A stretch of DNA of 64,000 bases from Pseudomonas sp. Root71. GTDB lineage: Bacteria; Pseudomonadota; Gammaproteobacteria; Pseudomonadales; Pseudomonadaceae. The notes beneath the pieces are model-generated. The model made no database searches. It saw only the letters and a program-made list of their open reading frames with translations, and had not been told where the DNA came from. The stretch is taken from contig NZ_LMHY01000003.1 in NCBI RefSeq assembly GCF_001429045.1, positions 59,636-123,635 of the forward strand, read 5' to 3'. The translations under genes and the position numbers were made by a program. Position 1 is the stretch's first letter; every line of letters begins with the position of its first letter. Positions 42,263 through 51,152 of this stretch are shown here, piece after piece.

Positions 42263-42580
42263 TTACTGGCCAAAGAAAATGACCCGGCTGAGGAAAACAT
42301 AGTCTGCCTCGGTGGCCATCAGCCCGATGAGCACCAGTAAACACAAGGGTGGCACCAGTATGGCGTAGACCATGGCCAGGCGCTCCCATGCCATATGCAT
42401 GAAGATGGAGACAATCAATCCTGCCTTCAACAACATGAACGTGATAATCAGGGACCAGCGAAGGTAACCATGGAAGTGGAAATAGTCGACCAGGTACGAC
42501 AGCGTGCTGAGGACGAACAGCAGCCCCCAGATCTTAAGGTACAAACTGATCGGATGTTGCTGACCCTGAGCATGTGCCAT
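42263..42580 (-). CDS. Cytochrome c oxidase subunit IV-type protein
   Basis: The start at 42580 (MAHAQGQQHPISLYLK) follows GAGGAGCACGGGTG and gives 105 residues. Three hydrophobic helices and the segment LIVSIFMHMAWER are typical of the prokaryotic COX4/CyoD-type subunit. It is the last gene of the oxidase operon, just after the second subunit III gene. It is thought to help assembly or stability of the complex in the inner membrane. Confidence 0.85.
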   Translation of the reverse strand: MAHAQGQQHPISLYLKIWGLLFVLSTLSYLVDYFHFHGYLRWSLIITFMLLKAGLIVSIFMHMAWERLAMVYAILVPPLCLLVLIGLMATEADYVFLSRVIFFGQ

Positions 42581-42593
42581 CACCCGTGCTCCT

Positions 42594-43313
42594 CTACCAT
42601 AAATAGAAGAATGCAAAAATAAATACCCACACCAGATCCACGAAGTGCCAGTAAAGCCCGGCTATCTCGACGTTCTGATAATTTCCGGAGCGCTCATAAT
42701 CTCCGCGCCATACTTTCAGCGCCACAATGCTGAGATAGAGAGCGCCGATCGATACATGCAGTCCGTGAAAACCGGTAATCATGAAAAAGCTGGCGCCAAA
42801 TTGCGCCGCTCCCATGGGGTTGCCCCAGGGGCGCACCCCTTCTGCGATGAGTTTGCTCCATTCAAATGCCTGCATGCCGACGAAAGTCACCCCCAGGGCA
42901 GCGGTCGCCAGCATCAGGGCCGTGGTTTTCGCGCGGTTACGGCGATAGGCGAAATTGACGGCCATGGCCATGGTACCGCTGCTGCTGATCAGCACAAAGG
43001 TCATGATGGCAATCAGGATGAGCGGAATTTCCTTGCCACCGATCGTCAACGCGAACACCTCACTGGGGTTCGGCCAGGCGCTGGTGATGGTCATGCGTAC
43101 CGACATGTAGCCGGTCAGGAAACAGGTGAATATAAACGTGTCGCTGAGCAGGAATATCCACATCATCGCCTTGCCCCAGGGCACCTGCTTGAAGGCCTCC
43201 TTATCCGAGGCCCAGTCGCTGGCGATGCCCTGCCATCCCGGTGCAGGGGGCGAGCCTGGCGGATTGGATAAACTGGTCTCGGCTTGGGCTTGGGCTTGTG
43301 AGTGCAATGCCAT
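42594..43313 (-). CDS. Heme-copper oxidase subunit III (larger copy)
   Basis: The 239-residue, mainly helical protein has the subunit III pattern: MWIFLLSDTFIFTCFLTGYM, then SSGTMAMAVNFAYRR, FFMITGFHGLHVSIGALYLS and YWHFVDLVWVFIFAFFYLW at the end. It packs against subunit I and has no redox centre. A second, shorter subunit III gene lies six bases upstream in the same operon. Confidence 0.9.
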   Translation of the reverse strand: MALHSQAQAQAETSLSNPPGSPPAPGWQGIASDWASDKEAFKQVPWGKAMMWIFLLSDTFIFTCFLTGYMSVRMTITSAWPNPSEVFALTIGGKEIPLILIAIMTFVLISSSGTMAMAVNFAYRRNRAKTTALMLATAALGVTFVGMQAFEWSKLIAEGVRPWGNPMGAAQFGASFFMITGFHGLHVSIGALYLSIVALKVWRGDYERSGNYQNVEIAGLYWHFVDLVWVFIFAFFYLW

Positions 43314-43319
43314 GGCTGT

Positions 43320-44012
43320 TCACCTCAGGCCGCAGAATCTGGCGATGGCTTCATAGGTTTGCGGCGTGCTGGCCAGCAGCGCGAATAGCACGAACCAAAG
43401 GCCCAGCAAGTAATGCCAATAAATGGCACAGAGCTCTACGCTGGCGCCAAGTTGCGCCAGTGGCACATGACGCAAGAATCTGGCGACGATCCAGCACCAG
43501 GCGATCAGCCCGCCCAGCAGGTGGAGCCCATGCAGGCCCGTCAACAGGTAGAAGAAACTGTTGGCTGGATTGCTGGCGACAAAGTAGCCCCAGGCGACAA
43601 ATTGCTGCCAGACCCAGAATTGCCCCGCCAGAAAGGCAATGGCAAAGACACCCCCCAACGCAAAACCAATGACCGTTGCGCCCAGCCGAGCCTTGCGGGC
43701 GGCCATGCGCGAGCACTGCAGTGCGATGCAACTGATTACCAGAAAAGCCGAATTCAGCCAGAGCGGCCGGAGATTGCCTAACGGCGCCAAAGGCTCTGTC
43801 AGGGGTAGCCAGTCGACCATTTGAGAACGGGCGACAAAGGCGATCAGGAAAAGGAAGAATAACGAACTCACCACCACCAGAAACAAGCGCAGGCCTACCC
43901 TTGCGGTTTGCCGTCTAACGGCATCCTCGGCGGCCTGATTACCCTCAGGGTCGCGGCTCCAACTGCCGCCGGGATCAGCGCCGCCGGCGTTTCTCAATAG
44001 CAGCCTGTTCAT
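43320..44012 (-). CDS. Cytochrome c oxidase subunit III-like protein (second copy)
   Basis: The 230-residue membrane protein has the subunit III signature NSFFYLLTGLHGLHLLGGLI and AIYWHYLLGLWFVLFALL, with a less conserved N-terminus (GGADPGGSWSRDPEGN and a RRQTARVGLRLFLVVVSSLF helix). Its start overlaps the subunit I stop (ATGA). Two adjacent subunit III genes, as here, mark the split-subunit caa3/ba3-like oxidase operons of some proteobacteria. Confidence 0.85.
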   Translation of the reverse strand: MNRLLLRNAGGADPGGSWSRDPEGNQAAEDAVRRQTARVGLRLFLVVVSSLFFLFLIAFVARSQMVDWLPLTEPLAPLGNLRPLWLNSAFLVISCIALQCSRMAARKARLGATVIGFALGGVFAIAFLAGQFWVWQQFVAWGYFVASNPANSFFYLLTGLHGLHLLGGLIAWCWIVARFLRHVPLAQLGASVELCAIYWHYLLGLWFVLFALLASTPQTYEAIARFCGLR

Positions 44013-45781
44013 GTCTTGATGTCCGCCCTGGTTCCGGCACTGAACTGCCGCATGTGCTCCAACTCCTCGGCGGAGACCGTTTGCGGCACGAAATCCTGCT
44101 CTATCCCCGGCACGCTGTAGTCATAGGCCCAGCGATGCACGACCGGCAATTTTTCTCCCCAGTTACCGTGTTTCGGCGGGGTGTCCGGCGTTTGCCATTC
44201 CAGGCTGGCCGAACCCCAGGGATTACTGCCTGCCGGCTTGCCCTTGAATGCACTCCAGGCCATGTTGAACAGGAACAGCAACTGGGAAACGCCGACAGTC
44301 AACGCGACCACCGTAATGAAGGCATTCAAGTCTTGCGCGGACTGCGGGATGAACGCGTAGTTTTCATAGGCGTAGTAGCGACGTGGCATGCCCTGGAATC
44401 CCAGGTAGTGCATGGGGAAAAAGATGGCGTAGGTACCCAGAAAAGTAATCCAGAAATGCAGCTTGCCCAGGGTGTCGTTCCACATGCGCCCGGTGACTTT
44501 CGGGAACCAGTGATAAATGCCGCCGAACACCACCAGTACCGGTGCAACGCCCATGACCATATGAAAATGGGCCACGACGAAATAGGTGTCCGAGAGCGGG
44601 ATGTCCACGATCACATTGCCGAGAAACAACCCGGTCAGGCCGCCGACCAGGAAGGTGACGATAAAGGCCAGGGCAAACAGCATCGGCACGGTCAAATGGA
44701 TGTCGCCGCGCCACAGGGTCAGTACCCAGTTATAGACTTTCAGCGCGGTCGGCACCGCGATGATCAAGGTGGTGACGGCGAAGAAAAAACCAAAGTACGG
44801 GTTCATTCCGCTGACGTACATGTGGTGTGCCCAGACCACAAAGCTGAGTACGCCAATCGCAATAATGGCCCACACCATCATTCGGTAGCCGAAGATATTT
44901 TTACGCGCATGGGTACTGATCAAGTCGGAGACCAGGCCAAACGCCGGGAGAGCAACGATGTAGACCTCCGGGTGGCCGAAGAACCAGAACAGGTGCTGGA
45001 ACAATATCGGGCTGCCACCCTGGTGATCGAGCTGCTGCCCCAGCGAGATCATCGCCGGCATGAAGAAGCTGGTGCCCAACAGCTTGTCAAACAGCATCAT
45101 GACCGCACTGACAAATAACGCCGGGAAGGCCAGCAAGGCCATGATCGAGGCCATGAAGATGCCCCATACCGAGAGCGGCATGCGAAACAGGGTCATGCCG
45201 TGCGTGCGCGCCTGCAACACCGTGGTGACGTAGTTCAAGCCGCCCATGGTGGCCGCGACAATGAAAATCGCCAGTGAGACGAGCATCAGGACAATGCCCC
45301 ACTCGACCCCCGGTGTCCCCTGGGTAATGGACTGAGGCGGATAAAGCGTCCAGCCGGAACCTGTGGGGCCGCCGGGGACAAAAAAACTGCTGAGCAACAC
45401 AACTACCGCCACCAGGTAAAACCAGTAGCTGAGCATGTTGACGTAGGGGAAGACCATGTCGCGGGCGCCCACCATCAGCGGGATCAGATAGTTGCCGAAG
45501 CCCCCCAGAAACAAGGCCGTGAGCAAGTAAATGACCATGATCATGCCGTGCATGGTCATCGCCTGATAGTAAGTACTGGCGTCCATGAACGCCAAACTGC
45601 CGGGGAAGCCTATCTGCATGCGCATCAAGCCGGACAACACCAGAGCGATAAGACCCACGAAGATGGCCGTCAACGAATATTGAATGGCTATGACCTTGTG
45701 GTCCTGACTCCAGATGTATTTGGTCAGGAAACTTTTGGGCTCGTGCAGTGCTTCTGTTTCGGCTTGCTCCGCATAGGCCAT
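44009..45781 (-). CDS. ctaD: Cytochrome c oxidase subunit I
   Basis: The start at 45781 (MAYAEQAETEALHEPK) follows GGAGGATGACGTG and gives 590 residues; the longer frame from 45871 is unlikely. It has the heme and CuB ligand segments of an A-type heme-copper oxidase: MTMHGMIMVIYLL (heme a His), LFWFFGHPEVYIVALPAFGL (CuB His and cross-linked Tyr), WAHHMYVSGM (the two CuB His) and FVVAHFHMVMGVAP (heme a3/a His pair). The YVAL tyrosine and surrounding K-channel residues are present. It is the catalytic subunit reducing oxygen to water. Confidence 0.95.
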   Translation of the reverse strand: MAYAEQAETEALHEPKSFLTKYIWSQDHKVIAIQYSLTAIFVGLIALVLSGLMRMQIGFPGSLAFMDASTYYQAMTMHGMIMVIYLLTALFLGGFGNYLIPLMVGARDMVFPYVNMLSYWFYLVAVVVLLSSFFVPGGPTGSGWTLYPPQSITQGTPGVEWGIVLMLVSLAIFIVAATMGGLNYVTTVLQARTHGMTLFRMPLSVWGIFMASIMALLAFPALFVSAVMMLFDKLLGTSFFMPAMISLGQQLDHQGGSPILFQHLFWFFGHPEVYIVALPAFGLVSDLISTHARKNIFGYRMMVWAIIAIGVLSFVVWAHHMYVSGMNPYFGFFFAVTTLIIAVPTALKVYNWVLTLWRGDIHLTVPMLFALAFIVTFLVGGLTGLFLGNVIVDIPLSDTYFVVAHFHMVMGVAPVLVVFGGIYHWFPKVTGRMWNDTLGKLHFWITFLGTYAIFFPMHYLGFQGMPRRYYAYENYAFIPQSAQDLNAFITVVALTVGVSQLLFLFNMAWSAFKGKPAGSNPWGSASLEWQTPDTPPKHGNWGEKLPVVHRWAYDYSVPGIEQDFVPQTVSAEELEHMRQFSAGTRADIKT

Positions 45782-45824
45782 CACGTCATCCTCCTGCCGA
45801 AGTTTCAGTGTATTGCTGGCTGCT

Positions 45825-47303
45825 TTACGGCGACTTCCCTGGCTGCGCGTTGTTCGCATCAGCGTCAGCATTCGCTTTGGATTTGATGAAAGCGATCAGT
45901 GCATTGAGCTCCTCGTCACTCGCAGCCAAGGTTGGCATGACGGCGGCATAGCCCTTGACGATTTTGGCATTGGGATGAAGAACCGAATCCTTGAGATAGT
46001 CCTCATCGACCTTTACGCTCGTATCGTCGGCAAGGGTTTCCGTCTTGCCATACAGGCCCTGCCAGCCGGGGCCGACGCCCTTGTTGCCATCGACACTATG
46101 GCAGGCCAGACAGCCGAGCGACCCGGCCAGCCGCTGCCCCTGCGCCACCAGGTCTTCACCCGGGCTCGACGCTTCGCCGGTCGAAGGTTCACCGTCTTGC
46201 CCCGCAGCACCCAGTGATTTGATCAGGGCGATGACGGCACCCAGTTCATCGTCCTTGAGAGTATAGGCCACCATGACCGGCGGGTAGCCCTGTACCAGTC
46301 GGGCCTTCGGATCGAGAATCGACTCTTTCAGGTAGGCCTCGTCGACCTGCACACTGGTGCCATCGGCAAGCTGTTCCGTGCGGCCGTACAGCCCCTTCCA
46401 TCCCGGGCCGAGACTGGCACCGCCATCCTGGCTATGGCAGGCCTTGCAGCCGAGTTGCTCGACCAACTGCCGGCCTTTTTCCAGCACGCTGTCTCGACCG
46501 GGTTTGGCAGTTGCCGTCAATGTCTGCGCAAACGTCGGTTGGCCTTTGAGCCATTGATCGAAGACGCCCTGCTCTTCCACGATCATATGGCCGCGCATGT
46601 TGTAATGACCTACGCCACAGAATTCAGCGCAAAGGACTTCGTACTTTCCGGTTTTAGTTGGCGTAAACCAAAAGTACGACACCATTCCCGGCACCATATC
46701 CATCTTGCTGCGAATTTGCGGTACATAGAAATCGTGCAGGACATCTTTAGCCCGCAACAAGACTTTCACCGGCCGATCGAGCGGAAGGCGAACTTCATTA
46801 TTCATGACCAGCACATCGTCCTGCCCCGCAGGATCCTTGGGATCAACGCCGAGGGGATTGGCGGAGTCGACAAACTTGATATCCGACTTACCCAACTTCC
46901 CGTCCTGGCCGGGAAAACGAAAGGCCCACTGCCACTGCTGGGCGACCACTTCAAGGTCGTAAGCCTCTTTCGGCACCCGGATGAAATCGTTGTAGACAAC
47001 CAGGCCTGGGGCCAACATCCCGGCGATACCTACTGAAGTGATGATAATCAACCACAGTTCCAGCTTTTTATTTTCTGGCTGGTAGGCCGCCCTGGCACCC
47101 TCCTTGTGCCGATACCGCATCACCGCGACCGCCATGAATACCGTGATGGCAATGAAAAATATGCCGCTGATGATCAGCGTGATGAACAGGGTGGTGTCTA
47201 TGGACCCCCAGTTGGAAGCTGCCGGTGTCGCATGCCAAGGCGCAAGTATGTGGAATAGCACTGATGCAATAACGATTAGTATCAGGACAATTGCTATTAC
47301 CAT
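45825..47303 (-). CDS. ctaC: Cytochrome c oxidase subunit II with two C-terminal cytochrome c domains
   Basis: The 492-residue protein has two N-terminal membrane helices (about 3-20 and 38-63), then the CuA cupredoxin domain with VLHDFYVP and VLCAEFCGVGHYNMRG (Cys-x3-Cys, His, Met). Two successive cytochrome c domains follow, each with one CxxCH site (CKACH and CLACH). The two heme domains are alike throughout (GPGWKGLYGRTEQLADGTSV versus GPGWQGLYGKTETLADDTSV), so they arose by tandem duplication. It is first in the operon. Electrons can pass from the hemes to CuA and on to subunit I. Diheme subunit II is an unusual but known variant of caa3-type enzymes. Confidence 0.93.
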   Translation of the reverse strand: MVIAIVLILIVIASVLFHILAPWHATPAASNWGSIDTTLFITLIISGIFFIAITVFMAVAVMRYRHKEGARAAYQPENKKLELWLIIITSVGIAGMLAPGLVVYNDFIRVPKEAYDLEVVAQQWQWAFRFPGQDGKLGKSDIKFVDSANPLGVDPKDPAGQDDVLVMNNEVRLPLDRPVKVLLRAKDVLHDFYVPQIRSKMDMVPGMVSYFWFTPTKTGKYEVLCAEFCGVGHYNMRGHMIVEEQGVFDQWLKGQPTFAQTLTATAKPGRDSVLEKGRQLVEQLGCKACHSQDGGASLGPGWKGLYGRTEQLADGTSVQVDEAYLKESILDPKARLVQGYPPVMVAYTLKDDELGAVIALIKSLGAAGQDGEPSTGEASSPGEDLVAQGQRLAGSLGCLACHSVDGNKGVGPGWQGLYGKTETLADDTSVKVDEDYLKDSVLHPNAKIVKGYAAVMPTLAASDEELNALIAFIKSKANADADANNAQPGKSP

Positions 47304-47618
47304 TTCCTCTTCATCCTATTCCTGTTGTTCATTGGGTATGCAAAAGCATCGCCGCTGACTTCCAAGCAGGGCAGGCAAATGCCACCCGTCCGGGCGGCAA
47401 AGTCAGTAAGAAGTATAGAGCCCATCGGATGTACCGTGAGGTTGGCAGGCGAGGCCCGGCGACCGGCTATACTGAATTTCTGATGACGAACAGCAGAGAT
47501 TGGCCAGAAGCGGCGCCAAAAATCGAACCCTGCCATTGAGTAGTCATCAAACATGAGTGATGGCATTGAGCAGGGACGATAGCTACAGAGTCCAGCAATC
47601 CAAATGGGAGGTTTCGTC
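47304..47618. other. 315-base divergent region upstream of the oxidase operon
   Basis: It should hold the oxidase promoter on the minus strand and that of the small gene at 47619. It contains a copy of a short interspersed motif (47487-47512, ending TTGGCCAGAAGCGG). No gene is evident; overlapping ORFs are short and lack ribosome sites. Confidence 0.4.
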
Positions 47619-47957
47619 ATGAGTGCGCTGACGATCGAAGGCTGGTGCAAAACCGGCAACGCCCAAAAGTCCACCCCGATGGGGGAAGTCCATTTCTACG
47701 TCGACGGACCTCTCCACCTCCGTCTTGAGGAGGCCGAAGAGCGCTTGCAGAAGACCCACGAGCGTGAAGCCATGGTCGATGTCGATATGGACTCGATGGA
47801 GTTGATCATGCCCGAGGGATATGCCCCCTTGTCCGACTGCCAGATGCGTGTCTATCTGCAACACGAACGCGGACAGTTCCATCTGGTTGGACACCGAGCG
47901 AGTGACGGCAGCCTGATCTACACCAACGCAGTGTTGATTGATCAACTGCTTGAGTAG
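47619..47957 (+). CDS. Small hypothetical protein
   Basis: The start at 47619 (MSALTIEGWCKTGNAQ) has a GGGAGG ribosome site upstream and gives 112 residues. It is acidic and soluble-looking, with a beta-rich pattern (EVHFYVDGPLHLRLEEAEER and HLVGHRASDGSLIYTN). It has no motif I recognise. The good ribosome site and normal codon use argue that it is real. It stands between the oxidase operon and the mini-membrane genes. Confidence 0.6.
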   Translation: MSALTIEGWCKTGNAQKSTPMGEVHFYVDGPLHLRLEEAEERLQKTHEREAMVDVDMDSMELIMPEGYAPLSDCQMRVYLQHERGQFHLVGHRASDGSLIYTNAVLIDQLLE

Positions 47958-48504
47958 CGGTTACGTGATTCCCGGTATCGGAGTTTCTCCGCGGGATAAT
48001 GTGCGGTACCGAAAACTCACGGGTCTTTTAAACACAATTCAGTGTGTTGCTTCGACCGGTTGAAACCCCAGACAGAAGCGGCCCTTCCCGTCCCGTTAAA
48101 TCCACCTCGCCGCAGGGGCAAGTAGCCCCTGGCAAAAGCGATCGGTGAAACAGGGCCGCGATTCTCTCCATAAATGGGGTACTACACCCACCCGACCAGG
48201 TGTTTGCCACCAAAATTGAGGGATATTCCCCCCTTCCCCGTTCTCTCGCTTGAAGACCTCGCAATCAGCCTGTTAATTCATTTGAGTTTTTTCTTCGCCC
48301 TATTGAAATGGCTCATTAGTTGCACCACCCCTGATACCCGCAACAGCTGTCGTCCCGGACATCACGGAGGCGGCGGGGCTCGCCGGATCAGGCATGACGC
48401 GAGGGGTGAAAAAATGAATCGAGCGACACCACCATGCAGTTCCATCGCCTTGTTGCCCAGGTCCAGCCTGTGGTGCGTATTCCACGCAAACGTGAGGACG
48501 GGTG
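47958..48504. other. 547-base region without a convincing gene
   Basis: Only overlapping, poorly supported ORFs are present. One short plus-strand frame (48414 onward) begins MNRATPPCSSIALLP but has no family resemblance or ribosome site. The region may be the leader of the mini-membrane genes. Confidence 0.4.
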
Positions 48505-48660
48505 ATGGCTTCCACTAATAGATCAATCGCTCGAATCACCAAGCGACCAATGGCCCTTTATAAGCAGCTCGCTGAGTTAGGCCTGATGTTTATTGCGTTG
48601 GTGATGACGCTGGCGTTGTCCGTTGTACTGGCGATGGAGTTCACCCTTGGAGTGTTTTGA
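48505..48660 (+). CDS. 51-residue single-span membrane protein
   Basis: ATG at 48505 after GAGGACGGGTG; the product is 51 residues. It has a basic N-terminal part (MASTNRSIARITKRPMALYK) and one hydrophobic helix (GLMFIALVMTLALSVVLAME). It resembles small inner-membrane accessory peptides. It is followed 75 bases later by an even smaller membrane peptide. The function is unknown; a subunit or regulator of a membrane complex such as the nearby oxidase is a guess. Confidence 0.5.
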   Translation: MASTNRSIARITKRPMALYKQLAELGLMFIALVMTLALSVVLAMEFTLGVF

Positions 48661-48735
48661 CAAGTTATTGCTCCTACGACGAGCGCCCGTTTTACCAGGC
48701 ACCCATGTAAATGAAGCGACTATGGGAGGTGTGTC

Positions 48736-48831
48736 ATGTGGAATCAGCCTCTGATGATGGTGGCGATCTACTTTGCCATCACCCTCTGCTTCGGCTGGTT
48801 GTGGTCCGCAGCTACCTTGTATTGGTTTTGA
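48736..48831 (+). CDS. 31-residue membrane mini-protein
   Basis: A very strong ribosome site (GGGAGGTGTGTC) precedes the ATG at 48736. The peptide is one hydrophobic helix (VAIYFAITLCFGWLWSAATL) ending in YWF. Peptides of this size and make-up stabilise membrane complexes (compare the CydX and CcoQ class), but no homology can be claimed. The ribosome site is the main evidence that it is expressed. Confidence 0.5.
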   Translation: MWNQPLMMVAIYFAITLCFGWLWSAATLYWF

Positions 48832-48922
48832 CCCAATGGAAAAAATGAGTCACCACCTGATTTTATAAACACACATGGCCGGCAGCCATGCGTCGGCCAG
48901 GTGGAAACCGAAGGTCAAGCGG

Positions 48923-49849
48923 TCAAATGGCCCATGGGGGCGCAGGGGAAAACTTTGACTCGATCCATTGTTTGAACGCGACAACCACCGCGCCCGGAAA
49001 CCTGGCCGATGGCCTGACCAGATAGACCCCACCGGCGGTATCCAATTGCCAGTCCGGAAGGACCTGCAACAGCCTCCCGGCAGCAATATCGCGCCTCATC
49101 AACCAGTCACCTGCCCCCAATATTCCGGCATCGGCGCGGGCCGCTGCCAGTAATGACTCGCTGTCATTGGCCGTCAGGTTTCCTTTGGGAGAAACCGTCT
49201 GCAGCTCATTGCCGCGATGGAGTCTCCACTGGGGAAAAGACGCCAGGCCGCTGAAGCGAAGGCAGTTGTGCCGGATCAGGTCCTGTGGCGTTTCGGGCAT
49301 GCCGTGTTGCCTGATGTAAGCAGGCGAGGCACAGAGTATCCGGCGATGGTCACTCAGTTTCCTGGCGATCAACCGGCTGTCTTCCAACTCTCCGATTCGG
49401 ATCGCCGCATCAAAACCTTCATCGATGATGTCGACCAGACGCTCGCTGTAGTCTGCGAGGATCGAGACATGCGGATGAGCCTCGAGAAACTCCGGCAGCA
49501 TCGGGCCAAGCCAACGCCTGCCCATGGCTGCCGGCAATGCAAGGCGCAAAGTACCGCGGATTTCGCTGGCGCCCTCGGACGCCTGCTGCTGCGCTTCATT
49601 CATCAATTCGATGGCCGAGCGAAGGCGCTGCTCCAGCCTGGCACCTGTTTCAGTAATTCGAACCTGGCGGGTGGAGCGCTCCACGAGCCGAACGCCAAGG
49701 CGCTTTTCCATTGCGGCGAGGCGTTTCGAGACGACGGTTGGGTGTCGCTGCAATAGCCGGCCAGCCCCGACAAATGAGCCTTGCGAGGCCACGGCCAGAA
49801 ACGCAGCGATTTCATCACTGTGCTGATTGTTCAGAACATCAAGATTCAT
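48923..49849 (-). CDS. LysR family transcriptional regulator
   Basis: The 308-residue protein has the N-terminal helix-turn-helix (AFLAVASQGSFVGAGRLLQR, HPTVVSKRLAAMEKRLGVRL) and a typical effector domain (GTLRLALPAAMGRRWLGPML...). It overlaps the quinone oxidoreductase gene upstream by four bases (ATGA), so both form one operon. A palindrome ATTGC-A-GCAAT in the divergent region is a likely binding site. It probably senses a toxic electrophile or quinone handled by its partner. Confidence 0.9.
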   Translation of the reverse strand: MNLDVLNNQHSDEIAAFLAVASQGSFVGAGRLLQRHPTVVSKRLAAMEKRLGVRLVERSTRQVRITETGARLEQRLRSAIELMNEAQQQASEGASEIRGTLRLALPAAMGRRWLGPMLPEFLEAHPHVSILADYSERLVDIIDEGFDAAIRIGELEDSRLIARKLSDHRRILCASPAYIRQHGMPETPQDLIRHNCLRFSGLASFPQWRLHRGNELQTVSPKGNLTANDSESLLAAARADAGILGAGDWLMRRDIAAGRLLQVLPDWQLDTAGGVYLVRPSARFPGAVVVAFKQWIESKFSPAPPWAI

Positions 49850-50826
49850 GGTTTTAGAATGATCGCCCCCGATGAACGCCCCGACTCCAGGTCGGCATGC
49901 GCCAATGCTGCGTCCGCCAGAGAGTAGCTTGCCCGGACCGAAGGTTTGATAATACCCGCACCGATGGCCGCCAACACATCCTGCGCTCGTTCCTGGTACT
50001 CGGAGGCACTCGCGGTATGGGCTGCCAACGAAGGACGTGTGAGGAACAGCGAGCCTTTGGCATTGAGTGTCGACAACTCCACGGCTGACGGCGCACCTGA
50101 TGAAGCGCCAAACGACACCATCAGCCCCCGTGGTCGCAAGCTATCCAGGGATGCCTGGAAAGAAACACGCCCTATCGGGTCATAGACGACGTCGACCATT
50201 TTACCGTCGGTGATTCGAGCGACCTGGGAGGCCAGGCTGGCAGCATCGAACACCAGGACTTCATTGCACCCCGACGCCAGGGCTTTCTCGACACTGGCCT
50301 GCTTTGAAACCACGCCAATCACGGTGGCACCCAAGTGCTTGGCCCACGGCACCATGATTTCCCCCAGCCCTCCCGCCACACCGTAGAGCACAATGGTGGT
50401 GCCGGGCCCTACGGGATAGGTGGCTTTCAACAGGTACTGCGCAGTGATGCCCTTGAACATGACGGCTGCGGCATCTTCAAATGACAGCGAATCCGGAATT
50501 TTGACCAGCCGCTCCGCCGGATAAAGCCGGGCCGAAGCGTAGGAGCCGATCGGACCGGTGGCATAAGCCACGCGATCCCCTGTTCGTACGTTGCTGACAC
50601 CCGCACCCACAGCGGCAACACGCCCCGCGCCTTCCAGCCCAAGCCCGGACGGCAAGGGAATGGGCACCGCTCCCTTGCGCTGGGTAACGTCGAGAAAGTT
50701 GACACCCACAGCCTCTTGCTCAAGCCATACCTCGCCCTGGCCTGGTGATTGTTCGCTCAGTGCCTCCAGGTTCAGTACTTCAGGGTTGCCGAACTGGTTA
50801 AACCGGATCGCAGATACCATGGTCAT
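49846..50826 (-). CDS. Zinc-independent quinone oxidoreductase (QorA-like MDR)
   Basis: The 326-residue medium-chain reductase opens with IRFNQFGNPEVLNLEALSEQ. It has GVNFLDVTQRKGAVPIPLPS, GLEGAGRVAAVG and the nucleotide-binding LYGVAGGLGEIMVPWAKHLG. The zinc-ligand cysteines are absent, as in NADPH:quinone reductases. It reduces quinones or enones with NADPH. It is first in an operon with a LysR gene. Confidence 0.9.
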   Translation of the reverse strand: MTMVSAIRFNQFGNPEVLNLEALSEQSPGQGEVWLEQEAVGVNFLDVTQRKGAVPIPLPSGLGLEGAGRVAAVGAGVSNVRTGDRVAYATGPIGSYASARLYPAERLVKIPDSLSFEDAAAVMFKGITAQYLLKATYPVGPGTTIVLYGVAGGLGEIMVPWAKHLGATVIGVVSKQASVEKALASGCNEVLVFDAASLASQVARITDGKMVDVVYDPIGRVSFQASLDSLRPRGLMVSFGASSGAPSAVELSTLNAKGSLFLTRPSLAAHTASASEYQERAQDVLAAIGAGIIKPSVRASYSLADAALAHADLESGRSSGAIILKP

Positions 50827-51152
50827 TTCTCCATCAGTCAGAAGCCGTAATCAAATGAGTGGTCTCAGTGTGAGAACTGATCTGCTGATGAACAAGACTG
50901 GGAAATTGCAGGACATTAATGCACTGATTGCAGCAATGTAATCGCCGATAGCGGACTATGCTCTGGGGACATCAACGTCAGTCGGGCTGGGTCTGGCTCT
51001 GCGACATGTCGGCGCAGCAGATCCAGTTCACAACGGTAATCAATTCTCCGGTCGGTTCGACAACGCTTCATTCATGCCATGAAGGGAAACATGACTTGGC
51101 GTTTCTATTTTTCAGTTGACTGAGCACGACTAAATCGTGGAGTGAACCCACC
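50827..51152. other. 326-base divergent region with two dyads
   Basis: It contains TCTCA-GTG-TGAGA (50863-50875) and ATTGC-A-GCAAT (50927-50937), the latter a typical LysR-type T-N11-A core. The rest holds no gene that I can support. Confidence 0.5.
50927..50937. promoter_or_regulatory. LysR-type operator core
   Basis: The palindrome ATTGC-A-GCAAT lies about 100 bases upstream of the quinone oxidoreductase-LysR operon. It fits the T-N11-A pattern of LysR regulatory binding sites. Confidence 0.5.

Noticed and set aside
44054..45118. 354-codon ORF opposite cytochrome oxidase subunit I
   Set aside because: It is antisense to a gene with all heme and copper ligand motifs.
48174..48518. 114-codon plus-strand ORF
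   Set aside because: It has no ribosome site or recognisable domain and overlaps the leader of the 51-residue membrane protein.
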